Below, in pieces: positions 29,724 through 38,614 of a stretch of DNA of 64,000 bases (the stretch's first letter is position 1; every line of letters starts with the position of its first letter). The stretch is from assembly GCA_002350625.1 (NCBI GenBank), contig DEFE01000028.1:115983-179982 (forward strand), in the 5' to 3' direction. The position numbers and the translations under genes are program-made. The notes under the pieces were generated by a model that had not been told where the DNA came from, searched no databases, and was given only the letters and a program-made list of their open reading frames with translations. The DNA is from Lachnospiraceae bacterium UBA2860. Its GTDB lineage: Bacteria > Bacillota > Clostridia > Lachnospirales > Lachnospiraceae.

Positions 29724-29916
29724 GATGGATTTCCCCTTTCGTATAAATGATTTAAAAGATCCTGATCTGCCGCCATTTTCGTCCGCCGCACGTTGTGCGC
29801 GCCGGCCGTTACTGGTACAATACTGCACAGGCGGGATTAAATCTTGCAGAATAGTCTTGATTTCTAACACAATACTACTGCGGCAGGCAAGGCGCCGCAT
29901 GGAGGAGGCAGCATCT
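29724..29916. promoter_or_regulatory. divergent promoter region, GH13 and AraC-type regulator
   Basis: A 193-base gap. The sequence ACAATACT occurs twice in direct orientation about 50 bases apart (near 29817 and 29870), which is compatible with tandem half-sites for an AraC-type protein. Candidate -10 elements are present on both strands. The coding frame of araC appears open through here but lacks a ribosome site. Confidence 0.4.
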
Positions 29917-30825
29917 ATGGGAAGAGCAGAAGAGATGCCTGCGCGCGATGGCGTCATGCCGGAGCAGCACGAAAATGTCAGCCACGGCGACATCCTCCTG
30001 CCCGTGAACAGTTACCACTGCACCGTGCCGGACACCTACACGGAGCTCTCGCTGCACTGGCACGAGGAGATGGAGATTACACTGATCCGGGAAGGCCTGT
30101 CCGACTACCGGGTCGGACAGGAAGCTTTCCGCGCTTCCGCCGGCGACATCATCCTCGTCCCGCCGGTGACGCTGCACTCCGCGACGGAGCTGCCGGGAGA
30201 GACGATGGTCTCCGACAGCCTGGTCTTCCACCTCGATTACCTCGGCGCGTCCGGACAGGACCTGTCCGCCTCCCGGTACCTGCGGCCGCTTCTGCACGGG
30301 CACTTGAAGACGGCTGTCCGCATTTGCGAAGATGATCCGGATTATGATTCCATCCGCGCCGCGTTTCTCTCCGCCCTCAGCTGCTTCGCGGGCAGGGAGG
30401 CGTTCTATGAGCTGCAGCTCAAGGAGCGGCTGCTGTATCTCCTCTGCCTGTTGTTTAAGGCGGGCTATATCTCGGACAGGAAGGCCGTGCCCGCGGACCG
30501 GGAGACGCGGCAGCAGCTGAAAAGCGTGCTCCGGTATATCGGGGATCACTATCCGGAGCACATGACGATCGCGGAGCTCGCTTCGCTGCTCGGGTTTTCG
30601 GAGAGCTATTTCATGAGCTTTTTCCGGCGGTCCGTCGGCATGAGCTGCATCCGGTACATCAACGAGGTCCGCATCCGGAAGGCGGCGGAGGCGCTGGAGA
30701 GCACGGCGCGCCCCGTCATGGAGATCGCCATGGACAGCGGCTTTGACAACGTCTCCTACTTCAATCTGCAGTTCCGCCGCCGCTTCGGCATGACCCCGCG
30801 GGAATTCCGGGCGGTAAAAACATGA
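29917..30825 (+). CDS. AraC-family transcriptional regulator
   Basis: A 302-residue regulator. Residues 20-130 form a cupin-like sensor (LSLHWHEEMEITLIREG, with the His-rich first turn). Residues 200-300 hold two helix-turn-helix motifs of the AraC class (MTIAELASLLGFSESYFMSFFRRSVGM and PVMEIAMDSGFDNVSYFNLQFRRRFGMTPREFR). Sensing of a sugar is likely. The start at 29917 was chosen because GAGGAGG lies 6 bases before it. Its TGA stop is the first TGA of a downstream palindrome. Confidence 0.9.
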   Translation: MGRAEEMPARDGVMPEQHENVSHGDILLPVNSYHCTVPDTYTELSLHWHEEMEITLIREGLSDYRVGQEAFRASAGDIILVPPVTLHSATELPGETMVSDSLVFHLDYLGASGQDLSASRYLRPLLHGHLKTAVRICEDDPDYDSIRAAFLSALSCFAGREAFYELQLKERLLYLLCLLFKAGYISDRKAVPADRETRQQLKSVLRYIGDHYPEHMTIAELASLLGFSESYFMSFFRRSVGMSCIRYINEVRIRKAAEALESTARPVMEIAMDSGFDNVSYFNLQFRRRFGMTPREFRAVKT

Positions 30826-30852
30826 CAAGGGATCTGACCCCGTGTCATGTTT
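30816..30852 (+). terminator. palindrome of the GGGGTC family at the araC stop codon
   Basis: Near-perfect arms around GGGATCTGACCCC. The gene's TGA stop codon (30823-30825) is the TGA of the left arm. One or two mismatches have accumulated relative to the copy at 28143. Confidence 0.75.
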
Positions 30853-30872
30853 CTGAGCAGGTGCACATTTTT

Positions 30873-30906
30873 CTGACAAGGGGTCTGACCCTCTGTCAGC
30901 TTTTTT
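30873..30906 (+). terminator. second palindrome of the same family with T6 tract
   Basis: CTGACAAGGGGT (30873-30884) pairs with ACCCTCTGTCAG, followed by six T bases (30901-30906). It stands 20 bases after the previous copy, in the gap before the fucosidase gene, and is the best terminator of the pair. Confidence 0.8.
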
Positions 30907-30924
30907 GCAAGAAAGGACAGTACG

Positions 30925-32415
30925 ATGAGAAAACCCGAGGCACAGGAAAAGTACCTGAAAATGATCGAAGAAGTCAACAGCGCCGGCGAATTCCAGCCCT
31001 CCTGGGAGTCGCTCTCAAAAGCCGCCCTTCCGGAGTGGTTTGACCGGAAGCGTCTCGGCATCTTCATCCACTGGGGGGTCTACAGTGTGCCGGCCTATGC
31101 CAACGAGTGGTATCCCCGCACGATGTACATACAGGGCACGGACGAGTTCGCGCACCACGTGAAGACCTACGGTCCGCAGAGGGACTTCGGCTACAAGGAC
31201 TTCATCCCTCTCTTTAAGGCGGAGAAGTTTGACCCGGACGAGTGGATCCGGCTCTTCCGGGAAGCCGGCGCGGGATACGTGTTCCCGGTGGCGGAGCACC
31301 ATGACGGGTTCCAGATGTACCGGAGCGATCTCAGCGAATGGAATGCGTACGACAAAGGACCCGGGCGCGACGTACTCGGAGAGCTCAAGGCCGCGGCGGA
31401 AAAGCAGGATATGATTTTCTGCTCCTCGACGCACCGGGCCGAACACTGGTTTTTCATGGGCCACGGGAAAGAGTTCGACAGCGATATCCGCGAACCGCTC
31501 CGGCAGGGTGATTTCTACTGGCCGGCCATGCCGGAGCCGGAGCTGGAGAGATGGGACACCGAGCCGTATCCCTCGCAGGAATATCTGGATGACTGGATGG
31601 CGCGCACAGCCGAGCTGATCGTGACATACCGCCCCGCCATGATCTACTTCGACTGGTGGATCCAGCACGCGGCATTTGAGACGCCGCTTAAGAAGGTGGC
31701 GGCATTTTATTACAATATGGGACGAAAATGGCACAAGGACGTCATGATCTGCTACAAGCACGACGCCATGGCCTTCGGATGCGGCCTTCCCGACATGGAG
31801 CGCGGCGGCTTCCGGGAGCCGAAGCCGTACCGGTGGCAGACGGACACGTCCGCGGCAAACAACTCCTGGTGCTACACGGACAGCCTGGACTACAAGACGT
31901 CGCGGGAACTCATCATCACGCTCATCGACACGGTCAGCAAGAACGGGAACCTGCTGCTCAACATCGGGCCGAAAGCTGACGGCACCATATCCGAACAGGA
32001 CAGAAAAATCCTCTCCGATCTCGGGAGCTGGATGAAAGTCAACGGCGAAGCCATAAACGGCACAAGGCCGTGGCGCATCTCTCTCGAAGGAAGCGGGAAC
32101 ATAGAGGAAGGCGCGTTCCGGGAGACGCGCGTCGAATACACGGCGTCCGATTACCGCTTCACCTGCGCGGACGGCGCCATCTACGCCATCTGCCTGAAAT
32201 GCCCGGCCGACGGTATCTTCCACATCAAAAGCTTCGCCGCCCCGCAGGCCGGATCCGCCGTCGGTCAGTACACAGCGCCCTTCCACGGAATCATACACGA
32301 TGTCCGGATCTTAGGCTGCGACACGGCGCCGGCCTGGCACTCCGACACCGAAGGGCTGCACGTCGCCGCGCCGGGGCTCTCCGGCGAATTCCCTGTCGTA
32401 ATAAAAATCCTGTGA
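30925..32415 (+). CDS. GH29 alpha-L-fucosidase, intracellular
   Basis: A 496-residue protein without signal peptide. The GH29 core is clear: RLGIFIHWGVYSVPAYANEWY near the N-terminus, VFPVAEHHDGFQMY, and MIYFDWWIQ with the probable nucleophile Asp243. NGNLLLNIGPKADG is also typical. It releases alpha-linked fucose from oligosaccharides taken into the cell. The acid/base residue is not evident by eye. The ribosome site is AAAGGA. The TGA stop is contributed by the palindrome that follows. Confidence 0.9.
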   Translation: MRKPEAQEKYLKMIEEVNSAGEFQPSWESLSKAALPEWFDRKRLGIFIHWGVYSVPAYANEWYPRTMYIQGTDEFAHHVKTYGPQRDFGYKDFIPLFKAEKFDPDEWIRLFREAGAGYVFPVAEHHDGFQMYRSDLSEWNAYDKGPGRDVLGELKAAAEKQDMIFCSSTHRAEHWFFMGHGKEFDSDIREPLRQGDFYWPAMPEPELERWDTEPYPSQEYLDDWMARTAELIVTYRPAMIYFDWWIQHAAFETPLKKVAAFYYNMGRKWHKDVMICYKHDAMAFGCGLPDMERGGFREPKPYRWQTDTSAANNSWCYTDSLDYKTSRELIITLIDTVSKNGNLLLNIGPKADGTISEQDRKILSDLGSWMKVNGEAINGTRPWRISLEGSGNIEEGAFRETRVEYTASDYRFTCADGAIYAICLKCPADGIFHIKSFAAPQAGSAVGQYTAPFHGIIHDVRILGCDTAPAWHSDTEGLHVAAPGLSGEFPVVIKIL

Positions 32416-32437
32416 CAGGGGGTCTGACCCCCTGTCA
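32411..32437. terminator. palindrome of the GGGGTC family at the fucosidase stop codon
   Basis: TGACAGGGGGTC pairs with GACCCCCTGTCA around one base. Its first TGA (32413-32415) is the stop codon of the fucosidase gene. Confidence 0.75.
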
Positions 32438-32509
32438 TATTTTCCCCAAACCTCTGCTTTTCTGATATAATTTTCTGGAAGAATATTGCATCTTATGGGG
32501 GTACCGGCT

Positions 32510-34285
32510 ATGGAAGTTGTCTCGATGATCCTTTCGCTTTTATGCGGCGTCTCACTGTTCCTGTTCGGCATGTCGCTCATGGGTGACGGCCTGAAAAGCG
32601 TCGCCGGCAACAAGCTGGAGTCGTTCCTGTACAAGATGACCAACACGCCCGTCAAAGGCGTGCTGCTCGGCACAGGCGTGACTTCGGTCATCCAGTCGTC
32701 CTCGGCGACGACCGTGATGGTCATCGGCTTCGTCAACTCGGGCATGATGAAGCTCCGGCAGGCGATCGCCATCATCATGGGCGCGAACATCGGCACGAGC
32801 ATCACCGGCTGGATCCTGTGCCTGTCCTATATCGACGGCTCGAACGGCATCGCGAAGCTCCTGTCGTCCTCGTCGATCGCGGCCGCGGCGGCCATCATCG
32901 GCACTCTTTTGAAAATGCTGTCGAAGCATTCCGCGAAAAAGCACGCCGGCAGCATCCTCCTCGGCTTCGCCATTCTCATGGTCGGCATGCAGATGATGAG
33001 CGGCGCCGTCGCCCCCTTAAAAGAAAGCCCCGCCTTCATGAAGGCGCTCACCATGTTCTCGCACCCGATTCCCGGCATGCTGCTCGGTATCGTGATGACC
33101 GCCATCCTGCAGAGCGCATCCGCCTCGATCGGTATCCTGCAGGCGCTGTCGGTCACCGGCGCGCTGTCGTTCGCGATGGCATTTCCGATTATCCTCGGCA
33201 TCGGCGTCGGCGCCGCCTGCCCGGTGCTCATCTCTTCCATCGGCGCCAATAAAAACGGCAGACGGACTGCGCTCGTCTACCTCCTCAACGACCTCTTCGG
33301 CATGGTGCTGTGGGCTATCATCTTCTATACCGTAAATGCCTTCGTGCATTTCCCGTTCCTCGACATGAAGGTGAATCCCGTCATGATCGCCGCCATCAAC
33401 TCTATCTTCCGCATCGCCACGGTGTGCATCCTCTTCCCCTTCATCCCGAAGATCGAGCAGCTCGCCATGTGGCTCATCAAGGACACGGCGGAGGATCTCG
33501 AGGACCTCGCGGACAGCGCCGACTTCGACCTGCTTGAAGAGCGCCTCCTTCAGTACCCCGCGCTTGCGCTGGGCCAGGTGAACCGCGTGGTGAGAGGCAT
33601 GTCGAAGAAAGTCAGGAAAAATGTCAGCAGGTCGCTCAGCCTCATCACCGACTACTCGGAGAAGCGCTTTGAGAAGGCGCAGCGCAAGGAGGACCTGATC
33701 GACAAATACGAGTCGAAGACGGGCGATTACCTGATGCTACTTTCCAAGAAGGAAATGACGTCGCGCCAGACCTGGCAGGTGACGCTGAACCTCCGCGCCA
33801 TCGGCGACCTCGAGCGCATCGGCGACTACGCCTCCAACATCGCCCGGGTGACGCATCAGAACAACGAGGAAGGCATCAGCTTTTCCGAGGACGCGATGCA
33901 GGATCTGAAGGTCGCCATCGAGGCCGTCCGGGAGATGGTGAACAATACGATGGCCTCCTTCCAGAACCACGACCTGCACCTGTCGATGCAGATCAAGCCG
34001 CTGGCGGCCGTCGTGTCGGAGCTCTGCGAAAAGCTGAAAGCCGGCCACATCCTGCGCCTGAGCCGCGGCGAGTGCGACCTGAAGCAGGGCGCGGCCTTCA
34101 ACGAGCTCGTGAACAGCTTCGACCGGATCGGTTCCCACTGCGTGGCCCTCTCCGGCGCGATCCGGCGGGAGTACCAGGAGCATCCGGATTACCACGTGCA
34201 CTCCGCGAAGGTGGAGGAGCTGACGGAAGAGCAGTTCAAGACGATCTACACACATTTCATGGAGAAATATTCAATGAACGCCTGA
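32510..34285 (+). CDS. Na/Pi cotransporter family protein with C-terminal PhoU-like domain
   Basis: A 591-residue protein. Residues 1-300 form the NptA-type transporter, with the repeated QSSSATTVM (near 63-71) and QSASASIGIL motifs that bind phosphate and sodium. Residues 345-560 are helical PhoU-like repeats (TSRQTWQVTLNLRAIGDLERIGDYASNIARV). It likely couples phosphate movement to Na+. TTG at 32486 and ATG at 32495 are possible, but the ATG at 32510 has GGGGGT upstream and starts the first helix. A TATAAT-like -10 is at 32466-32471. Confidence 0.85.
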   Translation: MEVVSMILSLLCGVSLFLFGMSLMGDGLKSVAGNKLESFLYKMTNTPVKGVLLGTGVTSVIQSSSATTVMVIGFVNSGMMKLRQAIAIIMGANIGTSITGWILCLSYIDGSNGIAKLLSSSSIAAAAAIIGTLLKMLSKHSAKKHAGSILLGFAILMVGMQMMSGAVAPLKESPAFMKALTMFSHPIPGMLLGIVMTAILQSASASIGILQALSVTGALSFAMAFPIILGIGVGAACPVLISSIGANKNGRRTALVYLLNDLFGMVLWAIIFYTVNAFVHFPFLDMKVNPVMIAAINSIFRIATVCILFPFIPKIEQLAMWLIKDTAEDLEDLADSADFDLLEERLLQYPALALGQVNRVVRGMSKKVRKNVSRSLSLITDYSEKRFEKAQRKEDLIDKYESKTGDYLMLLSKKEMTSRQTWQVTLNLRAIGDLERIGDYASNIARVTHQNNEEGISFSEDAMQDLKVAIEAVREMVNNTMASFQNHDLHLSMQIKPLAAVVSELCEKLKAGHILRLSRGECDLKQGAAFNELVNSFDRIGSHCVALSGAIRREYQEHPDYHVHSAKVEELTEEQFKTIYTHFMEKYSMNA

Positions 34286-34441
34286 GCGGAAAACAGTTTT
34301 CCATATAGGCTCGTACGGAAGGCGTTCGGGGATCGACCTCCCCGAATGCTTCCATCTCGAGATAAGGAAGGCTGATGCTGCCGCCTCCCATGCCGGCCCA
34401 GACGAGCACGGTTCCGTGATACCGCTTCAGGTCCTCGTGCT
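34268..34441 (-). pseudogene. orphan open frame of about 58 codons, possible gene remnant
   Basis: Directly downstream of the LplC-type permease stop, the minus strand continues as an open frame without start (KRYHGTVLVWAGMGGGSIS then PYLEMEAFGEVDPRTPS). The composition looks like protein, and the frame ends TGA at 34268-34270, overlapping the end of the convergent transporter gene. No family was recognised. A stem around 34322-34349 (GCGTTCGGGG with CCCCGAATGC) lies within it. Confidence 0.3.
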
Positions 34442-35353
34442 TTATTCCTTGACGCTCCCCAGTGCGATGCCGGTCACGAAGTATTTCTGCAGGAAGGGGT
34501 AGACAACGAGAATCGGTACCGTCGCAATCACCGTGATGGCGCAGCGGATGGTGACCGGCGTCGTCATGGTGGAGGACGAAAGTGCTTCCGCGGTCGCCTT
34601 GGCCGCATTGGCGCTCGCCTGTGTCGTCGCGAGCTTCATCTTCAGCAGGTACTGCAGCGTGTACAGTTCCTTCTTGCCGCCGTTGTACAGGTAGGTGTCA
34701 AACCAGCTGTTCCAGCTGCCGACCGCCACGAAGAGGGCGACCGTCGCGAGAACCGGCTTGCAGAGCGGGAAGATGATCTGCCAGAAGGCGCGCAGATCGC
34801 CGGCGCCGTCGATCCGGGCGGACTCGACGAGCGCTTCGGGCAGGCCCTGGATATAGGTCCTGATCACGATCATGTTGAAGCACGAGAACATGGTCGGGAT
34901 GATGTAGACCAGATAGCTGTTGCCCAGTCCCAGCGTCTTTGAAATCAGCAGGTAGTTCGGGATGAGTCCCGCGTTGACATACATCGTGAGCACGAACAGC
35001 ACCGTGAAAACCTTTCTGAGCAGGAACTCCCTCCGCGAGAGCACGTAGGCGAGCATGCTGGTCCAGAACAGGTTGAGGATCGTCGTGATCACGGTCTTCG
35101 ACGCCGAGATCCAGGCCGCCTGGTAAACGGCCTTGTCGGAGAGAATGGATCTGTAGCTCTCAAGCGAGAAGACTCTCGGCCACAGGCCGATGTTGCCGCG
35201 GAGCGCGTCCGTGCCGTCGTTGAACGAGTACGCCACCGTGTTCAGAACGGGGTAGAGCGTGACAAACATAAGGAGGATGAGGAAGATCGCGTTGCAGACC
35301 GGGAACACCTTGCCCGTTTTCACGACGCTTCCGCTTCTTTTCACTTTAGCCAT
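34442..35353 (-). CDS. Lpl/YtcP-type carbohydrate ABC transporter permease
   Basis: A 303-residue membrane protein with six helices. The permease loop (EALVESARIDGAGDLRAFWQIIFPLCKPVLATVAL) is the coupling EAA motif of the MalG/LplC group. It ends KYFVTGIALGSVKE, typical of YtcP-type partners for large substrates. It lies 12 bases after the other permease gene. No ATPase gene is present; this transporter class uses a shared MsmX-type ATPase. Confidence 0.92.
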   Translation of the reverse strand: MAKVKRSGSVVKTGKVFPVCNAIFLILLMFVTLYPVLNTVAYSFNDGTDALRGNIGLWPRVFSLESYRSILSDKAVYQAAWISASKTVITTILNLFWTSMLAYVLSRREFLLRKVFTVLFVLTMYVNAGLIPNYLLISKTLGLGNSYLVYIIPTMFSCFNMIVIRTYIQGLPEALVESARIDGAGDLRAFWQIIFPLCKPVLATVALFVAVGSWNSWFDTYLYNGGKKELYTLQYLLKMKLATTQASANAAKATAEALSSSTMTTPVTIRCAITVIATVPILVVYPFLQKYFVTGIALGSVKE

Positions 35354-35365
35354 AATCCCACCTCC

Positions 35366-36322
35366 TTATATCAGCGTGCTCTCATCCAGCCGCTTGGCCA
35401 TCGCATTGGCGGCGAAGAGCAGGATGATGGCGACCACGCTCTTGAACATACCGGCCGCCGTAGCTACGCCGTATTGCTGCTTGGAGATACCGTATTTCAG
35501 CACGAAGATATCGATCGTCTGCGACCAGTCCATGACGAGCGAGGATCCGAGCAGGTACTGGATCTCGAAGCCGGCCTCCATGAGGTGGCCGATGTTCATG
35601 ATGAGCAGGATGATGAAGGTTGACTTGATGCCCGGCAGCGTGATGTAGCGGATCTTGTCCCAGCGGCTCGCGCCGTCGATGGAGGCCGCCTCATAGAGCA
35701 TCGGATCGATCGCGGTCATCGCGGCGATGTAGATGATCGTATTCCATCCGACCTCCTTCCAGACATTGATCACGCCGACCAGCCACCAGAAATACTTTCC
35801 TTCTCCGAGGAAGAAGACAGGCTGCTTGACCAGGTGCAGGTTAAGCAGGAGCTGATTGAGCGGGCCGTTGCTGGCGAAGATGTTCTGCGCCATGCCGACG
35901 ACGATAACCATACTGAGGAAGTGCGGCAGGTAGGTCACGGTCTGCACGAAGCGCTTAAAGCCCGTGTGGATGACTTCGTTGATCAGGATCGCAAGCACGA
36001 TCGCAGACACCGTGCCGAACACCAGGTTGATGATGCTCATGCCCAGCGTGTTGCGGATACTCTGCAGGAAATCCTGGCGGCCGAACAGCCACTCGAAGTT
36101 TTTCCAGCCGACAAACTTGCTCCCGGCGATTCCAAGCTTCGGTTTGTAATCCTGAAACGCCGTAATCCAGCCCCACAACGGGCTGTAATTAAAAACAAGG
36201 ACATAGATGACCATCGGCACGGACATAAGAAGAAGCTGCCACTGCTTCCCAAGCCTCGTGAAGAAGCCCTTCTTTGTCGTTCCACCGCTCACCTGTCCGG
36301 CATTCGCCTTGACTCGGCTCAT
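35366..36322 (-). CDS. LplB-type carbohydrate ABC transporter permease
   Basis: A 318-residue membrane protein with six helices and the coupling motif EAASIDGASRWDKIRYITLPGIKSTFIILLI. The N-terminus (GKQWQLLLMSVPMVIYVLVFNYSPLWGW) is characteristic of LplB/YteP proteins that handle large oligosaccharides such as polygalacturonan fragments. It is transcribed with the LplC-type gene. The binding-protein gene lies upstream, 214 bases away, with two hairpins between. Confidence 0.92.
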   Translation of the reverse strand: MSRVKANAGQVSGGTTKKGFFTRLGKQWQLLLMSVPMVIYVLVFNYSPLWGWITAFQDYKPKLGIAGSKFVGWKNFEWLFGRQDFLQSIRNTLGMSIINLVFGTVSAIVLAILINEVIHTGFKRFVQTVTYLPHFLSMVIVVGMAQNIFASNGPLNQLLLNLHLVKQPVFFLGEGKYFWWLVGVINVWKEVGWNTIIYIAAMTAIDPMLYEAASIDGASRWDKIRYITLPGIKSTFIILLIMNIGHLMEAGFEIQYLLGSSLVMDWSQTIDIFVLKYGISKQQYGVATAAGMFKSVVAIILLFAANAMAKRLDESTLI

Positions 36323-36451
36323 ATCCGTTCTCTCCTCCCGGAATCTATTATTCTGCGTGACTTATTGTCTCCGGATGCCGGGTATGTAAGCATCATGCTT
36401 TGCATTCGGGTACATACGTCAGCTCCTTATGACAGTGTCCTTAAGTTCAAA

Positions 36452-36480
36452 TAAGGGGAGATCTGCGTTATCTCCCCTTA
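36452..36480. terminator. hairpin downstream of the sugar-binding protein gene
   Basis: A 10-bp stem (36452-36461 with 36471-36480, TAAGGGGAGA and its complement) around 9 bases. A second GC-rich inverted repeat, CTGACCGGCC-GC-TGCCGGCCAG type, lies at 36498-36519. Both come after the binding-protein stop on the minus strand and before the permeases, suggesting partial termination within the operon. Confidence 0.6.
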
Positions 36481-36536
36481 CCCGCTTTTTCATGAGGCTG
36501 ACCGGCCGCTGCCGGCCAGCCCCATCCACATCTTAC

Positions 36537-38222
36537 TTACTGGTTGTCAAGGACCTTGTGGGCTTCCGCGAGAACTGCTTCCTGCATGAACTCGGAGAAG
36601 GCTGTCGCGGACGGAGTGATCTCCGCTACGAACTCATCCCACAGAGCGTCGAAGTTGTCCGGATCCGTCATGATCAGTTCCGGCAGGTACTTGTCCTGAA
36701 TGTCCAGGAAGTCCTGATGGTCAACATCGACCGGAGAGTAGTCGATCTGCCATGCCTCGCCGTACGGAGCGAGCTCGATCGGCGGATTGACGAAGTCAGC
36801 GAACTTCTGATAGCCGTACTTCTCAAGGAATGCCTTGTCATATTCATTCATCTGGTCAAACACGATCTCGGGCTGATTGCCGGGCTCCCAGCAGTTGCCG
36901 GCCAGATCGCCGTCAAGAATCCATCCCTGCTTCTTCGGGCTGCTCTCGAAGAACGCGCGGGCCTTGTTTGCCATGATCCAGTTGTTGTCAAGCGTATTCT
37001 CATACTGCTCGCGTGTCATCACGAGACGGCCGTTTTCGATGGAGTAATCCTCTCCCTCAATGCCCCAGTTGAAGAGCAGCTGCCACTCGTCGGAGAGCAT
37101 CTCTTCCCACATCGCCACGATTCTCTCGGGGCACTCGCAGTTGACGGAGATACCGAAGCCGCGGTTCACGTTCGGCAGAGATCCGTTCACATAGTGCTCT
37201 TCGATCTCTTTGCCATCCACGTATTCGGGGTCATAGACGAGGCCGAGGGCCACGTAGGTTCTGTCATACATCTTCGCTGTCTGCAGCGCGTATGTCGCAT
37301 CGTTGAAGTCCCATGTCTGGTCGAACATGCCGAGGACCGTGCCGCTGGAAAGCTGGGCGATGTACTGGTCATAGCTCATGACGAAGGTATCCTTGGAGAT
37401 GAGGCCCTTCTGGAACTCCTCGTTCAGCTTCTTGTAATACGGCTTAGCGTACGGCTTGTCGATGAAGGTCTCTGTATGGAACTCATCCGTGCTGACGTCG
37501 ACGAGCACTTCGCCGTCGTTCGGGCGGCCCATCAGGTGCTGCACCGGGTTGATCAGGCAGAAATGTCTCCAGTCCTCGCAGAGGATGTCGAAGCCGACGT
37601 ACGGAACGCCGTTCTCGTCAGTCGGGTTCTCAGCGATGAAGCCCTCGATCAGGTCGAAGTACTCATTGAGGGTGTGAACCTGCGGATAGCCTGCCCACTC
37701 AAGAACCTGCTTCTGCAGGAAGAACGCCGGGCCGTTGACCTGGTTGACGATCTGCTCGCCGTCTGCAAGGCCGTAGTTCGGGATGATGTAAAGGACGTCA
37801 TTGCCATCTTCATCCTTATTGATGAGACGTGCCTTCTGCGGCTCGATGTGGGCCCAGAGGCGCGGTGTCTTCTCGGGAGAGACATAGTCGAGGAGGTTGA
37901 TCAGCGCGCCGTTCTGGATGAGCAGGTCAGCGCTGTTGCCGCCGTCGAACAGATCCGGATAGTCTTCGCCGGCGATCATCATGCCGAGCTTTTCATCCAG
38001 ATCGCCCGCGAGGAACTCGAACTCGAAGGAGACGCCGAACTCGTCTTTAATCTTCTGATAGATCTTGTTGTCTTCCGTGGGCTGATCGCCGGGATCGCCG
38101 CGGAACACGGTCAGGGTAATCGGCTCCTCTGCCGCCGCAGCATCATCTGCGAACGCATGTACAGGGAGCAGGGTGGGGACCACGAGGGCCAGGGCCAGCG
38201 AAGCTGCAATAAACTTCTTCAT
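36537..38222 (-). CDS. LplA-type extracellular sugar-binding protein
   Basis: A 561-residue substrate-binding protein of the large Lpl class (N-terminal TLTVFRGDPGDQPTEDNKIY, MIAGEDYPDLFDGGN). The signal peptide, MKKFIAASLALALVVPTLL and following, ends in AFADDA and has no lipobox cysteine. It probably binds an oligosaccharide and feeds LplB/LplC permeases downstream. The start at 38222 follows GGAGGAAAAAAG; an upstream in-frame extension lacks signal-peptide features. Confidence 0.9.
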   Translation of the reverse strand: MKKFIAASLALALVVPTLLPVHAFADDAAAAEEPITLTVFRGDPGDQPTEDNKIYQKIKDEFGVSFEFEFLAGDLDEKLGMMIAGEDYPDLFDGGNSADLLIQNGALINLLDYVSPEKTPRLWAHIEPQKARLINKDEDGNDVLYIIPNYGLADGEQIVNQVNGPAFFLQKQVLEWAGYPQVHTLNEYFDLIEGFIAENPTDENGVPYVGFDILCEDWRHFCLINPVQHLMGRPNDGEVLVDVSTDEFHTETFIDKPYAKPYYKKLNEEFQKGLISKDTFVMSYDQYIAQLSSGTVLGMFDQTWDFNDATYALQTAKMYDRTYVALGLVYDPEYVDGKEIEEHYVNGSLPNVNRGFGISVNCECPERIVAMWEEMLSDEWQLLFNWGIEGEDYSIENGRLVMTREQYENTLDNNWIMANKARAFFESSPKKQGWILDGDLAGNCWEPGNQPEIVFDQMNEYDKAFLEKYGYQKFADFVNPPIELAPYGEAWQIDYSPVDVDHQDFLDIQDKYLPELIMTDPDNFDALWDEFVAEITPSATAFSEFMQEAVLAEAHKVLDNQ

Positions 38223-38614
38223 ACTCTTTTTTCCTCCTTGTAGATGTGGTTTGAAAAAGACTTTTGTGATAACACATTGTACTTCTAAATTATCATTTCC
38301 TGCCCTATAATTCATTCCAAAAGTTGCTATTTTCCTCTCAATTATTGCTATTTTTCATAACTGAAATTGTTCTCATCGTCAGGTTTCACATGAAATAAAC
38401 GCAAAATTTATGCAATATTTCAGCAAATGATCCCCAATAGTTCACAATACCTGCGAAATTCCGTAATGATTTTTGAAATACATCGCCGGTTTTTTGTGAT
38501 GATGCTCAGCAATAATTGTGTTGGAAATCTTGACAAAACCACATCCTTCGTTTAGTTTTCGAAGTAGATCCGTTAAGTGTTTTCTATTCAACAGTTGAGA
38601 ACTGGAGTACCGCC
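38223..38614. promoter_or_regulatory. 390-base AT-rich divergent regulatory region
   Basis: This AT-rich gap separates the divergent binding-protein and beta-helix genes. For the plus strand TTGACA (38530-38535) and TAGTTT (38553-38558) are 17 bases apart. The minus side has TATAGG- and GATAAT-like elements near 38294-38310. AT-rich repeats around 38380-38480 may be binding sites. No small gene was recognised. Confidence 0.45.

Noticed and set aside
36360..36430. Possible riboswitch before the permease genes
   Set aside because: Short inverted repeats (GTATGTA with TACATAC) are present, but no known aptamer core was recognised.
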